A stretch of 64,000 nucleotides of DNA from Mucilaginibacter endophyticus (lineage in GTDB: Bacteria > Bacteroidota > Bacteroidia > Sphingobacteriales > Sphingobacteriaceae): assembly GCF_003351025.1 (NCBI RefSeq), contig NZ_QPCG01000003.1:450355-514354 (forward strand). The letters run 5' to 3'. Below, in pieces: positions 43,045-49,910 of the stretch. A program made the translations under genes and the position numbers. Each line of letters begins with the position of its first letter. The stretch's first letter is position 1. Under the pieces are notes generated by a model. It saw only the letters and a list, made by a program, of their open reading frames with translations. It did not search any database and was not told where the DNA came from.

Positions 43045-43860
43045 TTATCTCCCAAAAGCCCAAACCAAAAACTTGGCCATTGCTTTACCCCAGGTAGTAG
43101 TATCGTGGGTACCTCCTATTATTTCAACATATTGAATTTCTTCAGGGCGTTTAAACCCTTGGGCCTCCATTTCTTTAATCAGGTCGATAGTATCATCAAT
43201 AGCGTCAATAATTCCGTTTTTATTGCGGTCGCTGGTTTCATCTTTGGTGCCGGTTTGCAGCCAGGCATTGATAGCCGGTTTAGTTTTAGTTTCCTTTATA
43301 ACCTGGTGCATCAGCCTGTCTGCATCAGTATAGCCTTTGGATAGGTCTTTTCCCCTTCACCAAAATGAACCCGAAAAAACACCTGTTTTATTAAACAGTG
43401 CAGGGTTGTTCCAAACAATATCGAAAGCAGATAAACCACCAAGCGAAAAACCTGCGAAGGCAGTTGTATCAAATTCATTAAAGCCGGTTAGTTGCTCTAA
43501 TTGTGGCAGCAATTCTTCTTTTATAAATTGTGTATACACATCGGCTTTAGCACCGCGGCCTTTAAAATCGGGCTTACCGGCAATGCCATATTCGTCAAGG
43601 CGGTTATCACCAGCATGAATTGCAACAACCAAAACTGGTTTAAGGCGATTAGTATTATATAATGTTTCGAGCGTATTTTTTACCCCCAGGTTTTCAAGCT
43701 CCTGACCATCGTTGAGCAACAGCAGGTTCAGCGGTTCGGCAATATCACTGTCCTCTGGTTTCAGAATGGTTAAAGTTACTTCCCGCTCAAGCAGTGCAGA
43801 GGTTATATTTATTTCTTGTTCGGTTATCGTCATTTCAGTATCAAGCCAGCCCGGGTACAT
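43045..43860 (-). pseudogene. Esterase-fold hydrolase interrupted by one in-frame stop
   Basis: A single reading frame of 271 codons is broken only at codon 168 (43357-43359), a TGA directly after Trp in ...FSGSFW. The protein continues in the same frame (R-G-K-D-L-S-K-G-Y-T-D, then MHQVIKETKTKPAINAWLQTG...) to 43045. Relatives have two Trp there (SGSFWWRS), so TGG to TGA explains the break. The front half holds AFAGFSLGGLSAFDIV (nucleophile Ser) and the back half the C-terminal GGTHDTTTWGKAMAKFLVWAF with likely catalytic His. It is divergent from, and 138 bases from, the esterase/ATP-grasp cluster. Sequencing error or recoding are alternatives to true inactivation. Confidence 0.85.
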
Positions 43861-43887
43861 CTCTATCTAAATTAAAATTAAAGGGCA

Positions 43888-43895
43888 CAAAAGTA
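43888..43895 (-). promoter_or_regulatory. -7 box ahead of the interrupted esterase gene
   Basis: Reverse strand TACTTTTG, a full TAnnTTTG match, 27 bases before the ATG at 43860. It implies the broken gene still has a promoter. Confidence 0.45.
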
Positions 43896-43998
43896 AGCTA
43901 TACTTTTTACTTTTTGGGGCTAAGGATTAATATTATCAGGCTGTTGCCTTTTTCAAACAAACCTCCTAACTTACAATCATTATAAAAACTACACTGCT

Positions 43999-44706
43999 TT
44001 GACCGAAAAATTTCACCGCTGGCACTCCCCCAACACCAACACCGACCTTGAAATGCTGGTATTCGGCGACCGCGGTTACCCCGTTATCGTTTTCCCTACC
44101 ACCAAAGGCCGTTACTATCAAAATAAAGATTTCGGCCTTATTGAGAGCGTAAAATGGTTTGTTGACAATGGTCTGGTTAAGATTTACTGCCCTGATACTA
44201 TTGACGACCGCAGCTGGTACAACAAAGGCATCCATCCGGCCGACAGGGCCAAAACCTATGCCGGGTACGACCGGATGCTGACGAACGAGCTTATTCCCTG
44301 GGCCATGCACGAAACGGGAGTTGGCAAAGTAGCCGTTGCCGGCTGTAGCTTTGGCGGATATCACGCAGCTAACTTCGCTTTTAAGCACCCCGAAAAGGTA
44401 AAGCATTTATTTGCTATGGGCGGGGCTTTTAATATCAAAATGTTCACCGATGGTTATTACGACGATAACATTTTTTATAACAACCCGGTTGATTTTTTGC
44501 CAGGCAACAACCATCATGACCTTTGGCAAATGAACATTATTCTCGGTACATCGGAGCACGATATATGTAAAGGGTATAATATCCAGCTTTCAAACATATT
44601 AAAACAAAAAAACATTAAACATTGGTTGGATATCCGCCCGTTTGCCAATCATGACTGGCCTATCTGGCGCGAAATGTTCCCGCACTATTTATCAACGATT
44701 AAATAA
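43999..44706 (+). CDS. Esterase-fold (alpha/beta) hydrolase heading the ATP-grasp cluster
   Basis: 235 residues with a TTG start at 43999. Cytosolic: no signal peptide. Nucleophile Ser117 in VAVAGCSFGGYHAANFAF, and a C-terminal His in FANHDWPIW. Alpha/beta hydrolase of the esterase-D-like class (LEMLVFGDRGYPVIVFPTTKGRYYQNKDFG). It begins a same-strand run with an ATP-grasp ligase, a YbdK-type ligase, a GATase and an ATP-grasp-like enzyme, so it may release or transfer an acyl product of that pathway. Substrate unknown. Confidence 0.8.
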   Translation: MTEKFHRWHSPNTNTDLEMLVFGDRGYPVIVFPTTKGRYYQNKDFGLIESVKWFVDNGLVKIYCPDTIDDRSWYNKGIHPADRAKTYAGYDRMLTNELIPWAMHETGVGKVAVAGCSFGGYHAANFAFKHPEKVKHLFAMGGAFNIKMFTDGYYDDNIFYNNPVDFLPGNNHHDLWQMNIILGTSEHDICKGYNIQLSNILKQKNIKHWLDIRPFANHDWPIWREMFPHYLSTIK

Positions 44707-44825
44707 AGAGGCAAGAAATCAGGAGTCAGGAAGCAAGAGAATACAGAATCAGGAAATCAAGAGTCGAGAGTCGAGAAACAAGAAAAGAGAATTTAAAGAG
44801 CAGAAAACAGGAGGCGAGATATAAC
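44706..44825. repeat. Purine-rich degenerate repeat
   Basis: About 120 bases of degenerate TCAGGAGTCAGGAAGCAAGA-like units right after the esterase stop. Low complexity, strand-biased in purines; such stretches occur between genes in many Bacteroidota. Confidence 0.6.
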
Positions 44826-44866
44826 AAACTGAAACCCCAAAAAACAAACATAAAATACCTACTACC

Positions 44867-46072
44867 ATGAAAAAAATCGGCATCTTATTCGGACAAGAGG
44901 ATTCATTTCCGCAAGCATTTGTTGACCGTGTAAACCAAAAAGCAGAAAAAGGCATTAGTGCCGAGTTTGTAAGGCTTGATAAGGTTATGCAGGCCGAACC
45001 GCTTGATTACGCTGTTATTGTAGACCGGATCTCACAGGATGTTCCTTATTATCGCGCAGCCTTAAAAAATGCAGCTATTTGCGGTACCGCCGTAATTAAC
45101 AACCCTTTTTGGTGGAGCGCCGACGAGAAGTTTTTCAACAATGCCCTTGCTGTAAAAATTGGAGTGCCAGTACCTAAAACCGTGATCCTGCCATCAAAAG
45201 AACTTCCGGACGATACCACCAATAAATCGTTCCGTAACCTGGCCTACCCGCTTGACTGGAATGGCATTTTCAACTATGTAGGTTTCCCGGCCTATATGAA
45301 ACCATTTGACGGCGGCGGCTGGAAAGAAGTTTATAAGATTGAGAATGAAAAAGATTTTTTCAGCAAGTATGATAAAACCAAACAGCATGTCATGATGCTG
45401 CAGGAAGAAGTTGTTTTTGACGATTACTTCCGCTGCTATTGCATTGGCGGCAAACACGTACGCATTATGCAGTATGAACCGCGAAACCCGCATCATTTAC
45501 GCTATGAGCATGGCAAAGCGCCAGCAGCTAAAAAACTACTGGATACCGTTAAAGACTATGTAATAAAACTAAATCAATTTTTAGGCTACGATTTTAACAC
45601 TGTTGAGTTTGCTGTTCGCGATGGTGTTCCTTATGCTATTGATTTCTGCAACCCTGCACCCGATGCCGAAGTAACCAGCGTTGGCCAGGAAAACTTTGAC
45701 TGGGTGGTTGAAACATCAGCTAATTATGCCATAGAGCGTGCAAAAAAACAAAAAGACGGTCTGGATAACCTTACCTGGGGCGAGTTTGTAAAAACATCGG
45801 CAGCAAAAACACCTTTGGTAGCGGCTCCATCTAAAGCCGCGGCCAAAGCCGATGTTTCGGTAGCTAAAGTTGAGCTTGCTATCGAAGACGAAGGCAAGGC
45901 GAAGAAAGCCAAAACTACTAAAGAACCTGCTGCAAAAACAGCTGCGGCAAAAGGGCCCGTGGTAGCAAAAGAACCTGCAACAAAAGCAGCAGTCGTGACA
46001 GAACCTGTTGCTAAAGCAGTCGCCGTAAAAGACAAAGCGGCGCCTAAGCCAAAAAAGGCAGCTAAGAAATAA
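44867..46072 (+). CDS. RimK-like ATP-grasp ligase with a Lys/Ala-rich C-terminal tail
   Basis: 401 residues. The first ~310 residues are an ATP-grasp enzyme: KKIGILFGQEDSFPQAFVDRV at the start, PAYMKPFDGGGWKEVYKI as the nucleotide-binding loop and DFCNPAPDAEVTSVG with the metal-binding N. ATP-grasp enzymes make amide, peptide or thioester bonds through an acyl-phosphate. Residues about 312-401 form a Lys/Ala/Pro-rich tail (KAKKAKTTKEPAAKTAAAKG..., ending APKPKKAAKK) much like histone H1-type tails. Following genes are a GCS2 ligase, a GATase and a second ATP-grasp-like protein. Product unknown. Confidence 0.85.
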   Translation: MKKIGILFGQEDSFPQAFVDRVNQKAEKGISAEFVRLDKVMQAEPLDYAVIVDRISQDVPYYRAALKNAAICGTAVINNPFWWSADEKFFNNALAVKIGVPVPKTVILPSKELPDDTTNKSFRNLAYPLDWNGIFNYVGFPAYMKPFDGGGWKEVYKIENEKDFFSKYDKTKQHVMMLQEEVVFDDYFRCYCIGGKHVRIMQYEPRNPHHLRYEHGKAPAAKKLLDTVKDYVIKLNQFLGYDFNTVEFAVRDGVPYAIDFCNPAPDAEVTSVGQENFDWVVETSANYAIERAKKQKDGLDNLTWGEFVKTSAAKTPLVAAPSKAAAKADVSVAKVELAIEDEGKAKKAKTTKEPAAKTAAAKGPVVAKEPATKAAVVTEPVAKAVAVKDKAAPKPKKAAKK

Positions 46073-46079
46073 ATAAAAA

Positions 46080-46170
46080 GGTTGTCATTTCGAACGAGGA
46101 ACGAGGAGAAATCTTGTACGCGCAATAAGCCAATCGCATAAGATTTCTCCCTCCGGTCGAAATGACAACC
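46080..46170. repeat. Dispersed palindromic repeat, family B, copy 2
   Basis: 91 bases with ends GGTTGTCATTTCGA and TCGAAATGACAACC, internal AGAAATCTTGTACGCG and GCATAAGATTTCTCC. It lies between the ATP-grasp gene and the YbdK-like gene, starting 8 bases after the first stop. Confidence 0.9.
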
Positions 46171-46198
46171 GTTTTTACAATACTAACCACAACCAATT

Positions 46199-47296
46199 AT
46201 GAACGAATTTACCTTAGGCGTTGAAGAAGAATTTATGGTGATTGATCCCGTATCGCGGGAACTCAAATCACATGAGCAAAGAATTGTGGATGCCGCCCAA
46301 AAGATCCACGAAGACCAGGTAAAGGCCGAAATGCATCAGGCCGTGGTTGAGGTAGGTACACATATTTGCCGCAATACCGAAGAAGCCCGTAAAGAAGTAG
46401 GTAAACTTCGCACCACAGTAGCCCAACTGGCCGGCGACATCGGCCTGCGTATTGGCGCTGCAGGTACACACCCTTTCTCGCATTGGCAACACCAGCTCAT
46501 TACCGATCATCCAAGGTATTTTGAAATTGTAGACGAAATGCAGGAAGCTGCCCGTTCAAACCTCATTTTTGGTTTGCATGTGCATGTTGGTATCCAGTCG
46601 CGGGACATGGCTATTCATATTGCCAACCAGGTACGCTATTTTTTGCCGCACGTGTATGCGCTTTCAACTAATTCGCCGTTTTGGGAAGGGCGAAATACCG
46701 GCTTTAAATCGTTCCGCACCAAGGTTTTTGATAAATTTCCGCGTACCGGCATTCCAGATTATTTCAGCAGCATTGAGGAGTATGACCGCTACATTAAACT
46801 GCTGGTAAAAACCAATTGTATTGATAACGCCAAAAAGATCTGGTGGGATATCCGCGTACATCCTTTCTTTGAAACTATCGAATTCCGCATTTGCGATTGT
46901 CCCATGCTGGTTGATGAAACTATCGCTTTCACCGCACTATTTCAGGCATTATGTGCTAAACTGTATAAACTCAGGGCACAAAACATGAAGTTCATCAACT
47001 ATTCGCGCGCACTCATTAACGAAAATAAGTGGCGTGCGGCCCGTTACGGTATCGACGGTAAAATGATTGATTTTGGTAAGGAAACGGAGGTAAATACGCG
47101 TTCATTGATATTAGAATTGCTTGACTTTGTAGATGATGTGGTTGATGATCTTGGCTCCCGCGATGACCTGCAATATGTGCACAATATACTGGAGCATGGC
47201 ACAGGCGCCGACAGACAACTGGCCATTTACCAGCAAAATAATAACTTTGCCGACGTGGTTGACTACATTACATCACAAACATTGAAGGGTTTGTAA
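46199..47296 (+). CDS. Carboxylate-amine ligase, GCS2/YbdK family
   Basis: 365 residues. Glutamine-synthetase-like fold of glutamate-cysteine ligase family 2: LGVEEEFMVIDPVSREL (metal-binding glutamates near 7-11), EMHQAVVEVGTHICRNTEEA, GTHPFSHW, GLHVHVGIQSRDMAI and an EFRICDCPMLVDETIA strand (about 225-240). YbdK from E. coli joins glutamate and cysteine weakly, and other members make different amide bonds. Here it is between an ATP-grasp ligase and a GATase, so the natural amine may well be neither. Cytosolic. Confidence 0.9.
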   Translation: MNEFTLGVEEEFMVIDPVSRELKSHEQRIVDAAQKIHEDQVKAEMHQAVVEVGTHICRNTEEARKEVGKLRTTVAQLAGDIGLRIGAAGTHPFSHWQHQLITDHPRYFEIVDEMQEAARSNLIFGLHVHVGIQSRDMAIHIANQVRYFLPHVYALSTNSPFWEGRNTGFKSFRTKVFDKFPRTGIPDYFSSIEEYDRYIKLLVKTNCIDNAKKIWWDIRVHPFFETIEFRICDCPMLVDETIAFTALFQALCAKLYKLRAQNMKFINYSRALINENKWRAARYGIDGKMIDFGKETEVNTRSLILELLDFVDDVVDDLGSRDDLQYVHNILEHGTGADRQLAIYQQNNNFADVVDYITSQTLKGL

Positions 47297-47311
47297 GCGC
47301 ATCCTGACTAA

Positions 47312-47380
47312 AAATGTCATTTCGATAGAGCAAAGGCAGGACTGTGCGACGGGGCGAAAGAGAAATCTTGTACGCCATAC
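47312..47380. repeat. Family B repeat, truncated copy 3
   Basis: Left arm only: AATGTCATTTCGATAGAGCA and later GAAAGAGAAATCTTGTACGCC. No proper right arm follows; the downstream ATGACAATT fragment may be its decayed end. Between the YbdK-like and GATase genes. Confidence 0.7.
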
Positions 47381-47475
47381 AATACATAATGCTTCGAGCA
47401 AAACTCATGACAATTGTTTTTTAATTGCTAAATGCGGAATCCTAAATCAAGGATAATAATAGATAGATACAATAG

Positions 47476-48309
47476 ATGACTGAGAAACCGGAAATAAAAG
47501 TAGCCATACTTGATTTGTATGATGGGATAGCGAACGAGGGTATGCGCGGCTTCCAGGATATTTTGAAGCGATACAAAGCCGAACACGATCTGAATTTAAC
47601 TTACCAGATTTTTGATGTACGCCGCAAATGTGAAATGGCCGATCTCAACTTTGACATTTATATATCAAGCGGTGGCCCTGGTAATCCGCTGGAAACCGAG
47701 GGCACCGAATGGGAAAAGAAATATTTCAACCTGGTTAACAAGTTGGAAGATCATAACCTGTCCAACAACAGCAATAAAAAACATGTGTTCTTCGTGTGCC
47801 ACTCGTTTCAGTTGATGTGTCGTTATTATAAGCTGGGCGATATTAACATGCGTCGCTCCCCTTCATTTGGGGTGCTGCCGGTAAATAAAACTGATCTCGG
47901 CTTAAACGAACCTTTATTTGAAGGTTTGGCCGAACCTTTTTATGCCGTTGATTCGCGCAGCTGGCAGGTGATCAATCCTGATGAAAAACGCTTTAATGAA
48001 TTAGGCATGCAATTGGTAGCGATAGAAAAAGAGCGCCCGCATGTTGATTTACCAAGGGCCATGATGGCTATCAGGTATAACGATTACTTCTTCGCTACGC
48101 AATTCCATCCTGAGGCCGATGCCGGAGGAATGAAAGGCATGCTGCTTCGCGAAGAAAAAAAACAGGAGGTGATCAGCGAGCACGGCGAGGTAAAGTATAA
48201 AGAGATGCTGGAACGCCTCGACGATCCGGATAAAATAACACATACCCAGCACACGCTTATCCCTAACTTTTTGGATATAGCGGTGGAAAGTGCGTTGGGC
48301 GTGGTATAA
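47476..48309 (+). CDS. Class I glutamine amidotransferase-like protein
   Basis: 277 residues. GuaA-like GATase domain: DIYISSGGPGNPLETEG, nucleophile Cys108 in FFVCHSFQLMCRYYKLG (the usual GxCxG is here VCHSF) and H211-x-E213 in FATQFHPEAD. It would release ammonia from glutamine for transfer to a carboxylate. In this cluster it could amidate the product of the neighbouring ligases. A helical C-terminal part (about 220-277) is extra. Which ligase it partners is inferred only from position. Confidence 0.85.
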   Translation: MTEKPEIKVAILDLYDGIANEGMRGFQDILKRYKAEHDLNLTYQIFDVRRKCEMADLNFDIYISSGGPGNPLETEGTEWEKKYFNLVNKLEDHNLSNNSNKKHVFFVCHSFQLMCRYYKLGDINMRRSPSFGVLPVNKTDLGLNEPLFEGLAEPFYAVDSRSWQVINPDEKRFNELGMQLVAIEKERPHVDLPRAMMAIRYNDYFFATQFHPEADAGGMKGMLLREEKKQEVISEHGEVKYKEMLERLDDPDKITHTQHTLIPNFLDIAVESALGVV

Positions 48310-48319
48310 TTATAACATT

Positions 48320-48411
48320 ATGTCATTGCGAGCGAAGCATGGTAATAGCAGGCTATACAAAGCGGCCATCCTTTCGTGCGATTACTTCGTCGTTCCTCCT
48401 CGCAATGACAT
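48320..48411. repeat. Dispersed palindromic repeat, family A, copy 5
   Basis: 92 bases in the same orientation as copy 4: left ATGTCATTGCGAGCGAAGCA, right GATTACTTCGTCGTTCCTCC and TCGCAATGACAT. It lies between the GATase and the second ATP-grasp-like gene. A reverse-strand frame that runs through it is not a gene. Confidence 0.9.
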
Positions 48412-48429
48412 GGACAATATGAAAAGGTA

Positions 48430-49623
48430 ATGAATCCATCAGCCAGAAAAACATTTAACGAAACGTTCAGCGACGAAAAGTACAGCCAGTTTCTGAATCG
48501 TCTTAATGAGGGGTTACGCGAACCTGTCCCTTTCCGTGTCGCGGAAACACCTGTTTTTTTAACCGCTGATTTTCGTGACAAACTCATTGCCGCGGGCAAT
48601 GAAATTATTGATACGTTCTTCAGGCCTGATTTTAAGGAAATTACAGAACGTGCCATCCCTGATTTCTGGCGGGTAGCCAATGAAGGTGATCATCCTCATT
48701 TTATCGCGTTGGATTTTGGGATCTGTAAAGATGAGCAAGGCAATATCGTACCCAAATTAATAGAATTACAGGGCTTCCCTTCGCTTTATGGTTTCCAGGT
48801 ACTATTGGGCGATACCTACCGCGAGGTTTATGATATCCCCGGCGATGAAACCATCTTTTTCGGCGGATTGGACAAGGAAAACTATCTCAATCTGCTCAAA
48901 AAAACAATCATAGGCCCTTATGAACCTGATGAAGTTGTGCTGATGGATGTTAACGCTCCGGAACAAAAAACAGCGGTAGATTTTTACCTTACACAAAAAT
49001 ACATTGGTACACCGGTTGTGTCATTATCCGATCTGATCCAGGACGGTAAAAAGCTTTACTACATGGCCGGCGACAAAAGGAAACAGATCAAGCGTATTTA
49101 TAACCGTTTGATATTTGATGAAATAGCCGGCAATCCGGATATATTTACCAAAGTAGCCGATATCAGGCAGCCGCTTGAGGTTGAATGGATCACCCATCCC
49201 AACTGGTTTTACCGTATCAGCAAGTTCACCATGCCATTTTTAAACGGCGATTACGTCCCCCAAACGCAGTTTTTACATCAATTACAACAAATCCCTGCCG
49301 ATTTGGAAAACTATGTATTAAAACCGTTGTTCTCATTTGCGGGTCAGGGGGTAATTATTGATATTAGTAAGGAGGATATAGATGCCATTACCGATCCGGA
49401 GAACTGGATCTTACAGCAAAAGGTAAATTACGAACCCGTTGTACAATCGCCCGAAGGAGGTGTAAAGGCCGAGATCAGGCTGCTTTACCTTTGGCCAAAT
49501 GGCGATGAAAAACCAACGCTTGCCATTAACCTTGCAAGGTTAAGCAGGGGAAAAATGATAGGCGTGCGTTACAATAAAGATTACAACTGGGTTGGTGGTA
49601 CAATTGCTTTTATGCCCCGTTAA
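48430..49623 (+). CDS. ATP-grasp-like protein, last gene of the amide-ligase cluster
   Basis: 397 residues, soluble. KLIELQGFPSLYGFQVLLG (about 112-130), then YVLKPLFSFAGQGVIIDISKEDI (about 297-319, a K-P...G-x-G-V nucleotide loop as in circularly permuted ATP-grasp proteins), and VKAEIRLLYLWPNG near 350, where a metal-binding acidic Arg pair is expected. I read it as an ATP-grasp-fold enzyme, but the family is not one I can name. It follows the GATase after a family A repeat and ends the cluster. A final ligation step is plausible. Confidence 0.65.
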   Translation: MNPSARKTFNETFSDEKYSQFLNRLNEGLREPVPFRVAETPVFLTADFRDKLIAAGNEIIDTFFRPDFKEITERAIPDFWRVANEGDHPHFIALDFGICKDEQGNIVPKLIELQGFPSLYGFQVLLGDTYREVYDIPGDETIFFGGLDKENYLNLLKKTIIGPYEPDEVVLMDVNAPEQKTAVDFYLTQKYIGTPVVSLSDLIQDGKKLYYMAGDKRKQIKRIYNRLIFDEIAGNPDIFTKVADIRQPLEVEWITHPNWFYRISKFTMPFLNGDYVPQTQFLHQLQQIPADLENYVLKPLFSFAGQGVIIDISKEDIDAITDPENWILQQKVNYEPVVQSPEGGVKAEIRLLYLWPNGDEKPTLAINLARLSRGKMIGVRYNKDYNWVGGTIAFMPR

Positions 49624-49669
49624 ACTTTACACTAATTACCCTGTCTGTACGTATATATTAAATAATGTT

Positions 49670-49677
49670 TAATTTTG
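49670..49677 (+). promoter_or_regulatory. -7 box before the small Cys-rich gene
   Basis: TAATTTTG matches TAnnTTTG and ends 6 bases before the first ATG, 12 before the second. The short distance would give a nearly leaderless message or favour the ATG at 49689. Confidence 0.4.
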
Positions 49678-49682
49678 TCTTT

Positions 49683-49844
49683 ATGAATATGCAAATCATC
49701 ATTATCGCGATACTTTTTGCAGGCGCTGTTTTTTACATAGGCCGTATGATGTACAGGTCACTTACTACCAAAAAAAGCTGTGGTGGCAATTGCAAATGCG
49801 GTGTTGATTTTTCGGGTATTGAGCCCGGAAAAACCACCAAATAA
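49683..49844 (+). CDS. Short Cys-rich single-span membrane peptide (FeoB-associated type)
   Basis: 53 residues. N-terminal membrane helix (MQIIIIAILFAGAVFYIGRMMY), then a basic stretch and a Cys cluster KKSCGGNCKCGVDFSG (C33, C37, C39). The layout is like the small 'FeoB-associated Cys-rich membrane protein' family, found near iron transporters, though no FeoB gene is here. An alternative start is the second Met. It is the only gene in the 287-base gap before the GH18-NodB-GT2 gene. Confidence 0.68.
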   Translation: MNMQIIIIAILFAGAVFYIGRMMYRSLTTKKSCGGNCKCGVDFSGIEPGKTTK

Positions 49845-49910
49845 TGCTAAATTCCCATTTCATACAATCTTCATAAGTAACCTATACTTTTAAAAAAGTA
49901 AATTCCCTTA

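Noticed and set aside
43045..43311. Independent small gene
   Set aside because: It is in the same frame as the upstream half and completes an esterase fold; better treated as one interrupted gene.
48318..48680. Reverse-strand open frame ending ...SLAMT with CHCEEERRSN
   Set aside because: Its C-terminal part is family A repeat and the rest overlaps the ATP-grasp-like gene on the other strand.
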